From contig SCPZ01000036.1 in NCBI GenBank assembly GCA_004299305.1, positions 1 to 64,000 of the forward strand: 64,000 nucleotides of DNA, read 5' to 3'. The notes beneath the pieces are model-generated. The model made no database searches and was not told the DNA's origin. It worked only from the letters and a program-made list of their open reading frames with translations. Position 1 is the first letter of the stretch; every line of letters starts with the position of its first letter. Origin of the DNA: Methylobacter sp. GTDB taxonomy: Bacteria; Pseudomonadota; Gammaproteobacteria; Methylococcales; Methylomonadaceae. Shown here piece by piece: positions 45,204 to 53,798 of this stretch. A program made the position numbers and the translations under genes.

Positions 45204-45418
45204 ATGAATATTGAAACTATCCGTCATGAAGCACTGCTGCTTTCGCCGCAAGAACGGGCGCAATTGGCAGAACAATTATTATCCAGTCTCGACAGCCTAA
45301 CGGAATCGGAAGTCGAACAGCTTTGGTTTCAAGAGGCTGCACGTCGTGCAGATGAAATGTAGTCCAGCGCATCCCTGCCGAAGTGGTTAATCGGGAAGCT
45401 CAAGCACTTCTAAGTTGA
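45204..45418 (+). pseudogene. frameshifted addiction-module antitoxin
   Basis: MNIETIRHEALLLSPQERAQ...EQLWFQEAARRADEM is a standard addiction-module component (RelB-partner family), stopped at 45360. The continuation VQRIPAEVVNREAQALLS lies in another frame directly after, so one indel has split it. Upstream, 45083-45203 holds only a small GGGTACGC/GCGTACC palindrome near 45113-45130. Confidence 0.8.
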
Positions 45419-45445
45419 AAACAATAGCTCATAACAGAGGTTATT

Positions 45446-45676
45446 ATGTTAGTTGATACCGCCGAACTTGTCTCAGTTGCTGAATCCTTGCCGATAGCGT
45501 TAAAAATACAACTTATCGATAAATTGCTAAATAGTTTGAACCCAGTACAAGGTAATATTGATGCACTATGGCAACAAGAAGTTGAAAAAAGATTGCAGTC
45601 CATTCAAACGGGTGAAGTTATTGCGGAAGATGGCGAACAAGTGTTTGCGCAAATTTGGCAACGGCTTGAACCATGA
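45446..45676 (+). CDS. addiction-module antitoxin (putative component family)
   Basis: 76 residues: LVSVAESLPIALKIQLIDKLLNSLNP...LWQQEVEKRLQSIQTGEVIAEDGEQVFAQI. Same family as the broken gene just upstream. It overlaps the RelE-like pseudogene by ATGA. Intact, although its toxin partner is dead. Confidence 0.8.
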   Translation: MLVDTAELVSVAESLPIALKIQLIDKLLNSLNPVQGNIDALWQQEVEKRLQSIQTGEVIAEDGEQVFAQIWQRLEP

Positions 45677-45973
45677 AATATGTTTTTCATCCACAAGCTA
45701 GGCAGGAGTTAAATTAAGCGATAGATTACTACGAAGACTGTAAAAAAGGGGCTTGGTAAAGCCTTTGCTGAAGAAGTTTATGACGCGATTCAAAGAATCA
45801 TTGAATTTCCAGACGCATGGAGCTTGTTATCCGTCAACACGCGGAGATGCTTAACACGTCGCTTTCCGTTTGGAATTATTTATCAGCCTTTAGCAGATAA
45901 AGCTTTGATTCTTGCTGTTGCTCAACTTAATAGAAAGCCCGGTTACTGGATGAGTCGAATTGAAGGGAATTAA
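45673..45973 (+). pseudogene. RelE/ParE-family toxin, inactivated
   Basis: MKYVFHPQARQELN is followed by TAA where the family has a Glu codon, then AIDYYEDCKKG. A frameshift follows, and the rest, KAFAEEVYDAIQRIIEFPDA...TRRCLTRRFPFGIIYQ, continues in another frame to a stop at 45971. One nonsense change and one indel have killed it. Confidence 0.82.
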
Positions 45974-46030
45974 TGGTGAACTTTGTAAAATCTAAAGCCG
46001 ACCAATGTCGGCTTTTTTATTGGAAAACCC

Positions 46031-47776
46031 ATGTATTATCAAGGCGTAAAAAAAACCATCGTTACCCGTCCCGTCACAAAGAAACGCGCTAACTTGGGTG
46101 AAATGCACCCTATATTGGAGCGCATCTTTTTAGCCAGAGGCTTAACCTCGGAAACGGAACTGGATCGGACGCTGGCAAAACTGCCGTCGCCGTGGCTGTT
46201 ATCGGGCATTGAGGACATGGTCGGTCATTTGATCACTGCGATTAATCAACAGCAACGGATTTGCATCGTCGCCGACTTCGATGCCGACGGCGCAACCAGT
46301 TGTGCTGTGGCTATCAAGGGTCTGCAATTGCTGGGGGCAGGGGATGTGACCTTCGTCGTACCGAACCGCTTTGAATACGGTTACGGCCTGACGCCTGAAA
46401 TTGTCGACCTGGTTAAGCTGCAAAATCCCGATGTGATTATTACCGTCGATAACGGCATATCGAGTCTGGACGGGGTTAGGGTAGCCAAGGAGCTGGGCAT
46501 AAAAGTCCTGATTACCGATCATCATTTGCCGGGCCATGAGTTGCCTGTCGCCGATGCGATCGTAAATCCCAATTTGGTCGATGATAAATTTCCCAGCGGC
46601 GCACTGGCTGGCGTCGGCGTTATTTTTTATGTGTTAATGGCTTTAAGGAGCCGCTTAAGAGAGCAGAATTGGTTTGAACAGCATCAGGTTCAAGAACCTA
46701 ATCTCGCCCAGTTGCTTGATTATGTTGCATTGGGCACGGTCGCCGACGTGGTGGCGCTGGATCAAATCAATCGGGCTTTAGTGCATCAAGGCTTATTAAG
46801 AATACGCACGGGGCGTGCGCATCCTGGAATTAATGCGCTTATCGAGGTATCGGGCAGAAAACCTGAATCGATTTTCGCCACCGATTTGGGCTTTGCGCTG
46901 GGGCCAAGGCTTAATGCCGCCGGGCGCATGGATGATATGTCATTAGGCATACAATGCCTGTTAACCGAAGATCCGGCGCTGGCAAAACAAATGGCCTTGC
47001 AACTCGATGAATTGAACAATGACCGCCGGGAAATCGAAGGGCAAATGAAGAACGAGGCTATGGCGTTATTAAGTGAGATGAAACGCCTGGATGAACACCA
47101 TTTGCCTGCGGGCGTCTGTTTGTTTGATGCAAGCTGGCATCAAGGCGTTATCGGTATTTTGGCGTCGCGGATTAAAGATCAGTTGCATCGCCCCGTTATT
47201 GCCTTTGCGCCTGCCGGAAAAGACGAGATAAAAGGTTCAGCCCGCTCAATTCCCGGCGTTCATATTCGTGATGTGTTGAGTGATATTGCAGCGCTACACC
47301 CTAAATTGCTGAGTAAATTCGGCGGGCACGCAATGGCCGCAGGCATGAGTTTGAGAATGCGCGACTACCCGCCTTTTGCATTGGCTTTTGACGAGGTGGT
47401 CAGGAAGCGTTTGGTCAGTATCAATCTGGAGCAGCTTATCTATTCCGACGGCGAGCTGACTGAAAATGAGATGACTATTGAATTTGCCGAGTTATTGCAA
47501 AACGCCGGAACTTGGGGGCAAGAATTCCCCGAACCTGTTTTTGACGGGGTTTTTGATGTTATTCAATCGCGTATTGTCGGGCAGCGTCATCTTAAATTAG
47601 TGCTGAGAAAACCGTTCGGCGATTTGTTGATTGATGCGATTGCGTTTTATGTGGATAAACCGGAGAGCTGGTTAGGCCTGCGGCATATCAAGGCTGCTTA
47701 TAAGTTGGACATCAATGAATTCAGGGGAAATCGTAGTGTGCAGTTTATAGTGCAATATCTGGAAAAAATCACATAA
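46031..47776 (+). CDS. recJ: single-stranded-DNA exonuclease RecJ
   Basis: 581 residues, standard length. DHH-family motifs: IVADFDADGATSCAVA, ITVDNGIS, LITDHHLPG, ALGTVADVVAL and LGPRLNAAGRMDDMSL, plus DHHA1 motif KFGGHAMAAGMSL. It acts 5'-3' in recombination and mismatch repair. The assigned start MYYQGVKKTIVTRP is consistent with the family. Confidence 0.95.
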   Translation: MYYQGVKKTIVTRPVTKKRANLGEMHPILERIFLARGLTSETELDRTLAKLPSPWLLSGIEDMVGHLITAINQQQRICIVADFDADGATSCAVAIKGLQLLGAGDVTFVVPNRFEYGYGLTPEIVDLVKLQNPDVIITVDNGISSLDGVRVAKELGIKVLITDHHLPGHELPVADAIVNPNLVDDKFPSGALAGVGVIFYVLMALRSRLREQNWFEQHQVQEPNLAQLLDYVALGTVADVVALDQINRALVHQGLLRIRTGRAHPGINALIEVSGRKPESIFATDLGFALGPRLNAAGRMDDMSLGIQCLLTEDPALAKQMALQLDELNNDRREIEGQMKNEAMALLSEMKRLDEHHLPAGVCLFDASWHQGVIGILASRIKDQLHRPVIAFAPAGKDEIKGSARSIPGVHIRDVLSDIAALHPKLLSKFGGHAMAAGMSLRMRDYPPFALAFDEVVRKRLVSINLEQLIYSDGELTENEMTIEFAELLQNAGTWGQEFPEPVFDGVFDVIQSRIVGQRHLKLVLRKPFGDLLIDAIAFYVDKPESWLGLRHIKAAYKLDINEFRGNRSVQFIVQYLEKIT

Positions 47777-47779
47777 AAA

Positions 47780-47799
47780 AGGGCGGATAAACCGCCCTT
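47780..47799. terminator. terminator between recJ and ppiC
   Basis: GGGCGG pairs with CCGCCC over ATAAA, with AAAAAA on the left. On the minus strand this gives a stem followed by TTTTTT, a good terminator for the ppiC operon. Confidence 0.88.
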
Positions 47800-47817
47800 C
47801 GTTATATCAAGGTATTA

Positions 47818-48960
47818 CTATTTTTGTGGCTCGGCACTTGGCGTGGCGGGCGCGGCTGGTTCTTCAGTCACAGTTGCCGCTGGTGCATTTTCAGTTGCCG
47901 CACCTTCAACTGCTTTGGCAGGCTCTACCGCTGCAGCGGGAGCTGCTGGTTCTGCTGCTTTAGCGGGCTCTGCTGAAGTGGCGGGTGCAGCGCCTTCAAC
48001 GGCTTGGGCGGGTTCTGCGGCAGCCGGAGTTGCAGGCTCTGCAACAGGTTGTTGTTCTTGTGTCGCAGGAGCCGCTTCAGCTTTCGGTTGTTCGTCGGTC
48101 AGCGGGATCAATATCTCTACTTTAGCCTGTTTACGCAATGTTTCTATCATGCCCTGAACTTTTTTGCGTTGCAGGAAAGGAGCAAGTTGTTCTTTAACCG
48201 CTTCCAATGGCGGAGGTGTTATCGGACGAGAATCTTCCTTTAAAATCACATGAAAGCCAAATTGGGTCTTAACAGGTTCTTTGCTGTATTTGCCTTTTTC
48301 CAATGCGGCTACGGCTTCAGAGAAAGGAGCAACCATTTGTCCTGCAGAAAACCAGCCTAAATCGCCGCCATTTTGTGATTCTTTAGCATCCAATGAATTC
48401 TTGTTGGCTAACTTGGCGAAATCTGCGCCCTTATCTAATTCAGCAATCAGTTTTTTAGCTTCTGCTTCGGTTTTAACCAGGATATGACGCGCTTTGTATT
48501 CGGAGCCCTCCTTTTCGGCGGCAATTTTGCTGTCATATTCAGCTTTGATTTCCGCATCCGTTACCGGGTTGGCTTTGATGAAGTTTTGCAGGTCGGCTTG
48601 GGTTAATAATGCTTTTTTAGCAGCCTCAAGCTGAGCTGTAAGTTCAGGCGATTTGTCCAGTTGCTTTTGCATCGCATCCTGAACCAGCAATTCACGTTGA
48701 ACGAGTTCTTCAATCAGTTTTTCTTTAGGGAAGGTTTGTCCGTGGCTGCGTTCGGCGATTTCTTTTTCCAGCGTGGCCAGTGTCGATTTGGAGATGTACT
48801 GACCGTTAACCACGGCAATGGCATCGGCTTTGTCAATTGCAGGTGCGGCAGTGGTTGCAGCAGGAGTGGTTGTACTGCTGCCGGTATCTGCGGCTTTTTC
48901 TTGATTACAACCGGCAATCAATGCTGTGCCGACAACAAGTAAAGGGACGAATTTTTTCAT
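47818..48960 (-). CDS. parvulin-type peptidyl-prolyl isomerase lipoprotein
   Basis: 380 residues. Lipobox TALIAGC near residue 18. SurA-like helical N-terminal region, then a parvulin domain (YKARHILVKTEAEAKKLI, FAKLANKNSLDAKESQNGGDLGWF, VKTQFGFHVI). The last ~95 residues are a low-complexity Ala/Pro/Glu tail with repeated PAKAAEP/PAKAVEG units, unusual for the family and perhaps a spacer across the periplasm. It is the last gene of yciB-yciI-bolA-ppiC; its ATG directly follows the bolA stop. Confidence 0.9.
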   Translation of the reverse strand: MKKFVPLLVVGTALIAGCNQEKAADTGSSTTTPAATTAAPAIDKADAIAVVNGQYISKSTLATLEKEIAERSHGQTFPKEKLIEELVQRELLVQDAMQKQLDKSPELTAQLEAAKKALLTQADLQNFIKANPVTDAEIKAEYDSKIAAEKEGSEYKARHILVKTEAEAKKLIAELDKGADFAKLANKNSLDAKESQNGGDLGWFSAGQMVAPFSEAVAALEKGKYSKEPVKTQFGFHVILKEDSRPITPPPLEAVKEQLAPFLQRKKVQGMIETLRKQAKVEILIPLTDEQPKAEAAPATQEQQPVAEPATPAAAEPAQAVEGAAPATSAEPAKAAEPAAPAAAVEPAKAVEGAATENAPAATVTEEPAAPATPSAEPQK

Positions 48961-49236
48961 TTAGAATCTTCCTTTGGTTTCTTCAGAGGGTGAGAGAGCA
49001 TTAATGCCTAAGGCATGAATTTGTTGTTTCATCATGTCGCCCAGCGCATTATAAATAAGCTGGTGTCGCTGAACTAAAGACCTGCCTTCAAAAATCTCAG
49101 CGATAATAGTGACATGGTAATGTCCGCCGCCGCTACGTGCGCCAGCATGTCCTGCATGAGCAGGGCTGTTATCAATAATTTCTAAAAGCTCCGGCTTAAA
49201 GGCATTATTTAACAGCTGTCTAATTAATTCTGTCAT
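48961..49236 (-). CDS. BolA family protein
   Basis: 91 residues. BolA fold with [27 protein letters not shown] and [10 protein letters not shown], including the conserved histidine that binds a glutaredoxin-shared [2Fe-2S] cluster. It overlaps the YciI gene by ATGA and abuts ppiC. Confidence 0.93.
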   Translation of the reverse strand: MTELIRQLLNNAFKPELLEIIDNSPAHAGHAGARSGGGHYHVTIIAEIFEGRSLVQRHQLIYNALGDMMKQQIHALGINALSPSEETKGRF

Positions 49237-49535
49237 TGTGGAAAGACCTTTTTAAATGGTTTAACGGTAACCTTGGCATAAACCCCGGCATCATTGTAAG
49301 GATCAACGCTCGCCCATTGCGTGGCATCTGCCAAACTGTCAAACTCGGCGACCACCAAGCTGCCGGTAAAACCGGCAGTTCCCGGATTATCGCTGTCAAT
49401 CGATGGATGGGGGCCGGCTAAAACCAAGCGACCGAGGTCTTGTAGTTCTTGCAGTCGCTTGATATGTGCAGGGCGCACGGACAGTCTTTTTTCCAGGCTA
49501 TCCGATACATCTTCGCTGATAATGGCGTATAGCAC
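49233..49535 (-). CDS. yciI: YciI family protein
   Basis: 100 residues: [35 protein letters not shown] and [20 protein letters not shown] are family landmarks, including the His and Asp proposed as active-site residues. Reaction unknown. It lies three bases after yciB. Confidence 0.92.
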   Translation of the reverse strand: MLYAIISEDVSDSLEKRLSVRPAHIKRLQELQDLGRLVLAGPHPSIDSDNPGTAGFTGSLVVAEFDSLADATQWASVDPYNDAGVYAKVTVKPFKKVFPQ

Positions 49536-49538
49536 GGT

Positions 49539-50075
49539 TTATTCCTCTGTATCGGGGATGTATTTGTATAAAAAAACCATTTGCAGCAAAATAAAAACAA
49601 CCATCAAAACCGGTACGCCAAATGTTTTAAAGGTGACCCAATCATTGGTGTTGTAATTGTACATCACATAAAGATTGATAAAGCCGACGCTGATGAAAAA
49701 GCAGCCCCATAGCGTGTTCAGTCGTCTCCATACCAATGCGGGCAAGGTTAAATTGCCGGACAGCATTTTTTCAATGAAGGGCTTTTTACCAATAAACTGG
49801 CTGCCTAAAAAGGCTGTGCCAAATAACCATTCTATGATGGATAATTTCCATTTAATGAATTGCTCATCCTGCAAATAGAGGGTTGCGCCTCCCATCACCA
49901 GAATCAGGCCTAAGGTAATCCATTGCATGGTTTCAACTTTACGGTGTTTAAACCAGGCATAAGCTACTTGAATAATAGTTGCCGCGATGACAACGGCGGT
50001 AGCGACATAAATGTCGTAAATCTTAAACGCAATGAAAAATAAAAGGATAGGGAAAAATTCGAAAAGCTGTTTCAT
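49539..50075 (-). CDS. yciB: inner-membrane septation protein A (YciB/IspZ)
   Basis: 178 residues with five membrane segments. FFPILLFFIAFKIYDIYVATAV and FLGSQFIGKKPFIEKML are signature stretches. Required for normal division or envelope integrity in enterics. First gene of a four-gene operon. Confidence 0.94.
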   Translation of the reverse strand: MKQLFEFFPILLFFIAFKIYDIYVATAVVIAATIIQVAYAWFKHRKVETMQWITLGLILVMGGATLYLQDEQFIKWKLSIIEWLFGTAFLGSQFIGKKPFIEKMLSGNLTLPALVWRRLNTLWGCFFISVGFINLYVMYNYNTNDWVTFKTFGVPVLMVVFILLQMVFLYKYIPDTEE

Positions 50076-50096
50076 AGTAACGAAAAGTAGGGGTGA

Positions 50097-50420
50097 TCAG
50101 ACGTAAGCATCTATTCCTGTTATCAATTGAGCACGTTGATCTTGCAGTGGCGCATTGAATTCCTGGGTGTAGGCGGAAAGTGCTCTTAAGGTTCGTGAGT
50201 CGGTAGGTTTAATAATGTTATCTTGGCTGCTTAAATCAAGGCCTAAACTTTTATTATCCAGTGTTTTTTTTATCTCTTCAGGTGAAGAGGGTTGATTAAC
50301 TTTTTTATTTTGGGCATCTTTTGCTACAGATGGCTCATTATTTTGCGCACCGTCGTTCCTGCCCGATTTTTGGTTAGGGAGTATGGGCGAAAAAGTTAAT
50401 GACGAGCTATGAATTTTCAT
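50097..50420 (-). CDS. small hydrophilic protein, function unknown
   Basis: 107 residues, polar, rich in Asn, Gln, Ser and Lys in the first half and ending TRTLRALSAYTQEFNAPLQDQRAQLITGIDAYV. No signal peptide or membrane span. Unrecognised. It precedes yciB on the same strand with a 21-base gap, so it may be co-transcribed. Confidence 0.55.
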   Translation of the reverse strand: MKIHSSSLTFSPILPNQKSGRNDGAQNNEPSVAKDAQNKKVNQPSSPEEIKKTLDNKSLGLDLSSQDNIIKPTDSRTLRALSAYTQEFNAPLQDQRAQLITGIDAYV

Positions 50421-50537
50421 AAATGAAGTGAGTTATTACATAAATTCAATATAGCTCATTGTAAAATCTTTACTAAGGAATGTACATGCTTGAATAACTG
50501 TTTCTGCTAGAATATCGATTATTTTTGGAGCAGATCA

Positions 50538-50840
50538 GTGGATAAAAGCACGCAAATAGAATTAGAGGCTGCCGCATTCAGGCGTTTAGTCAGCCATTTA
50601 CAAAAAAACACCCACGTTCAAAATATCGATTTAATGATATTGGCGGATTTTTGCAGGAACTGTTTGGCTAAATGGTATATGGCGGAAGCGGTAGAGCAAG
50701 GCATAGCGATGGATTATGAGCAGGCCAGGGAAGTCGTCTACGGCATGCCTTATGAAGAATGGAAATATAAATTTCAAACCGAAGCCACTGCCGAGCAATT
50801 GGCCGCTTTCGACCGTAAACAACAAGCTAAATTACAATGA
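50538..50840 (+). CDS. DUF1244 family protein
   Basis: 100 residues from a GTG start behind TTTGGAG. AAAFRRLVSHLQKNTHVQNIDLM, FCRNCLAKWY and YEQAREVVYGMPYEEWK identify the family; the Cys pair and histidine may bind metal. Function unknown. It overlaps the methyltransferase by ATGA. Confidence 0.9.
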   Translation: MDKSTQIELEAAAFRRLVSHLQKNTHVQNIDLMILADFCRNCLAKWYMAEAVEQGIAMDYEQAREVVYGMPYEEWKYKFQTEATAEQLAAFDRKQQAKLQ

Positions 50841-51577
50841 CCGACAAATCACAATACGACGCCCTGTTTTCAGGCGTCATCGGGCAGGATTATGACACGC
50901 TCAATTTAATCTGCCCTTTAGCAACAGAAATGAGCCGACTGGTGGGTGTGGCTGTCGGTGAGTATTCCGCGCAAGCAGTTGATCCTCTTTCAGTCGTAGA
51001 ACTTGGCGGCGGCACAGGCATCACCACCTTGGCGCTATTAACGGCAACGGATAAATGCACTATTTTAAGCATCGATAACGAGCCGGTCATGCAGGAACAA
51101 GCAAAACAGCATCTGCATAAATGGGCCGCAGAAGGCAGGTTGGTTTTTTCTGGCGAAGATGCCTTGACGGCGCTAAAAAACATTGCGGCTGATAGTGTCG
51201 ATATAGTGGCTAGCGCCTATACCTTGCACAACTTTCTTAACAGCTATCGCCAGCAAGTCATCCAGGAAATTTTCAGGATTTTAAAGCCCGGCGGTCAATT
51301 CATTAACGGCGACCGTTACGGTTTGGATGATGTTTCCCAGCATACACGCACCATACAACATGAAGTCAGCGGTTATTTCAAGGTGTTAACCGAGCTTGGC
51401 AAACTGGACGTATTGGAACACTGGATAGTACATTTGTTTAATGATGAATCGGAAAATCACGTCATGCGTGAATCGCCAGCATTAGAGCAATTGCAGGATA
51501 GCGGATTCGCAAACATCACGCTTACTCACAGACTTGAAGTCAACGCATTGGTGACAGCCACAAAACCCCGTTTATAA
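50837..51577 (+). CDS. class I SAM-dependent methyltransferase
   Basis: 246 residues. SAM motif VVELGGGTGITTLALL, acidic ILSIDNEPVM, then SVDIVASAYTLHNFL and IFRILKPGGQFINGDRYG. Middle gene of a three-gene run with DUF1244 and an alpha/beta-hydrolase lipoprotein. The acceptor is unknown. Confidence 0.87.
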   Translation: MTDKSQYDALFSGVIGQDYDTLNLICPLATEMSRLVGVAVGEYSAQAVDPLSVVELGGGTGITTLALLTATDKCTILSIDNEPVMQEQAKQHLHKWAAEGRLVFSGEDALTALKNIAADSVDIVASAYTLHNFLNSYRQQVIQEIFRILKPGGQFINGDRYGLDDVSQHTRTIQHEVSGYFKVLTELGKLDVLEHWIVHLFNDESENHVMRESPALEQLQDSGFANITLTHRLEVNALVTATKPRL

Positions 51578-51585
51578 AATCGCCT

Positions 51586-52827
51586 ATGAAACACATAATT
51601 AACATTTTCTGCTTACTGGTTATTACAGCCCAACTCAGCGGCTGCGCGAGCTTAGGCAAAGGCGTTGCCGAAGCCTTCCTGGAAAAACAGCAATCGACCG
51701 ATACCCGTTTATGCGAAATATGGGGCAAACCCTTTAAAGGAATTACCCCATTCCTGGACAATAAACAAGGCAAAATGAAGGTGCTGATGGTGCATGGCGT
51801 GGGTGATCACCTGCCCGGATATTCTACGCAATTCATAGAAAAACTGGCGACAGAATTGGATTTGCCGGTAATGTCAAGTAAATACAAAAACATTACCCTG
51901 ACCAACAGGCATGATACCAGCAAAAATCTGGGTAACTTAAGAATCACTCGTTTATTAAGCAAAGACCAAAGCAAGGAATTGTTGTTTTATGAATTAACCT
52001 GGTCGGTCATTACCGCCAAGCAAAAAGAAGTGTTAGCCTATGATAATTCAGGAGAATATTCTTTTCGCAGGGCCGAAGTCAATAACCTGATGAAGAAGTT
52101 TTCCAATGATACCGGCCCTGACCCGATTATCTACCTGGGAGAGAGTAGGGACGATATATTGGTTTCATTCGGCCAATCGTTTTGTTGGATGAGCAAAAGC
52201 AAGTGGGATGACCTCCCCGACAATGTAACGCAAGCTTGTTCGTTTAACGACGACACCGCAGCAGCGAACATGCTGGTTGACCAGTACGCCTTCATTTCAC
52301 ACAGTTTGGGCAGTCGTATAGTTATAGACGGTATGCAACGCATCGCTTCTTTACTGGATAGACGCGACGTTGATTTTACTGAAGCATTAAAAAACAAGGA
52401 AATCCCCATTTACATGATGTCCAATCAACTGCCTATGTTGCAGTTGGGTCGTAAATTGCCCGATGTAAGTAATCAAAAAGCCGCATATTGCCAGGCTAGC
52501 GGCGAAAAATATAATCAACGCATGTTGGCAAAAACCCCCATCATTGCCTTTAGCGATCCCAACGACCTGTTAAGTTACGCGATTCCACAAGGCTTTGTCG
52601 AAAAATACCTGGATTCAAGGCTATGCATTGATGTTACTAATGTTAACATCAATGTAGCGACCATTTTCGATGCATTCGGCCTGGGCAAACTCGCTAATCC
52701 TCTCGATGCGCACGTAGGTTACGATACCGATGACCGGGTGGTTGCATTGATTGCCAAGGGCATAGGCAACAAAAGTACCGCCAAAGTCGTGAATGATCGT
52801 TGTCGTTGGGTTGAAACGATAGATTAA
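51586..52827 (+). CDS. alpha/beta-hydrolase-like lipoprotein
   Basis: 413 residues. Lipobox LSGCAS at residue ~20. LMVHGVGDHLPGYSTQF resembles an oxyanion-hole strand and SHSLGSRIVIDGM has the nucleophile elbow (His-Ser-Leu-Gly). The rest has no clear match. It is probably an outer-membrane-anchored esterase or a related fold. It lies eight bases after the methyltransferase. Confidence 0.65.
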   Translation: MKHIINIFCLLVITAQLSGCASLGKGVAEAFLEKQQSTDTRLCEIWGKPFKGITPFLDNKQGKMKVLMVHGVGDHLPGYSTQFIEKLATELDLPVMSSKYKNITLTNRHDTSKNLGNLRITRLLSKDQSKELLFYELTWSVITAKQKEVLAYDNSGEYSFRRAEVNNLMKKFSNDTGPDPIIYLGESRDDILVSFGQSFCWMSKSKWDDLPDNVTQACSFNDDTAAANMLVDQYAFISHSLGSRIVIDGMQRIASLLDRRDVDFTEALKNKEIPIYMMSNQLPMLQLGRKLPDVSNQKAAYCQASGEKYNQRMLAKTPIIAFSDPNDLLSYAIPQGFVEKYLDSRLCIDVTNVNINVATIFDAFGLGKLANPLDAHVGYDTDDRVVALIAKGIGNKSTAKVVNDRCRWVETID

Positions 52828-53035
52828 GTTGATAGGACGCAAGGCCTACTCCCTCAACGAAACCCGCTCACCCTATGCAATGATAGAGCGAGCGGGGATG
52901 CCGAATTTGATGTGCGATAGATGCACAATATGTGGTACAACATGATTCAGCTGATTCTACCGGCTATGGCGGCTAAGGACAGGGCGTTTTGCATCGGCTT
53001 TTGATTTTGGGTAAACACAACAACCGGATAATACT

Positions 53036-53425
53036 ATGGCGATAAATACCAACAGACCCACATCCCCGCATTTGCAAGTCTACAAACTGCCGTTAACCGG
53101 CATTATTTCCATTACCCACCGCATGACCGGCGTCATGCTTTCAGCCGGTTTGATCTTATTCGTGTATGTCATTTCGGCGCTGGCAGGCGGTGCGGATTCC
53201 TACCGTGCAATGCAGGCGCTCATGAATCTATGGCTGCTTAAACTGGTTTGCTGGGGCTTTATTTATGCACTGTTTTTCCATCTGTGTCACGGCGTTCGTC
53301 ACTTGATTTGGGATTCCGGCAACAGCTTTGAACTTAATACCCTAAACCGCTACGCCATGATTGAACTGGCTGCTTCATTGGCGCTGACTTTAATGACTTT
53401 TGTGTGGGGATATTATGAGCTATAG
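53036..53425 (+). CDS. sdhC: succinate dehydrogenase cytochrome b556 subunit
   Basis: 129 residues, three membrane helices. RPTSPHLQVYKLPLTGIISI and ITHRMTGVMLS are the quinone-side signature; the haem ligand is in FFHLCHGVRHLIWD. Overlaps sdhD. The 208-base gap upstream holds the operon's promoter and a CCCGCTC/GAGCGGG inverted repeat near 52860-52900. Confidence 0.94.
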   Translation: MAINTNRPTSPHLQVYKLPLTGIISITHRMTGVMLSAGLILFVYVISALAGGADSYRAMQALMNLWLLKLVCWGFIYALFFHLCHGVRHLIWDSGNSFELNTLNRYAMIELAASLALTLMTFVWGYYEL

Positions 53426-53795
53426 AACGCCTTTATCCAGGGTTAGGGGTTTGGGTTCAGCAAAAAGCGGAACCGCTCATTGGTGGATGCAGCGCGTCAC
53501 CGCCGTAGCGCTGATTCCCTTGTCTTTTTGGCTGATCAATTTTCTGGGTTTGAGCTTGACCGCCTCCTATCAACAAACCCTAGCTTGGCTGGCATCACCG
53601 ATCAACAGCGTCTGTATCGTGGCCTGGATCATCGCCGCTTTCTATCACGCTGCATTGGGTTTGCAGGTGGTGATTGAAGATTATGTCGCTGCCGAAGGCC
53701 CCAAGATTATCTCGATCTGGGCCGCCAACCTGGCTTTCTTGTTTTTGGCGATTGCGGCCTTGTTGGCCGTGTTTCGCATCGTATCGATAGGGTGA
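53415..53795 (+). CDS. sdhD: succinate dehydrogenase membrane anchor subunit
   Basis: 126 residues from the ATG at 53415 (MSYRTPLSRVRGLG), inside the end of sdhC and preceded by GGGGA. WWMQRVTAVALIPLSFWL and the haem-ligand helix FYHAALGLQVVIEDYV are typical. sdhA follows after three bases. Confidence 0.94.
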   Translation: MSYRTPLSRVRGLGSAKSGTAHWWMQRVTAVALIPLSFWLINFLGLSLTASYQQTLAWLASPINSVCIVAWIIAAFYHAALGLQVVIEDYVAAEGPKIISIWAANLAFLFLAIAALLAVFRIVSIG

Positions 53796-53798
53796 TTC

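Noticed and set aside
47843-48157. Ala/Gly-rich 104-aa plus-strand ORF
   Set aside because: It is the reverse reading of the Ala/Pro-rich tail of the peptidyl-prolyl isomerase.
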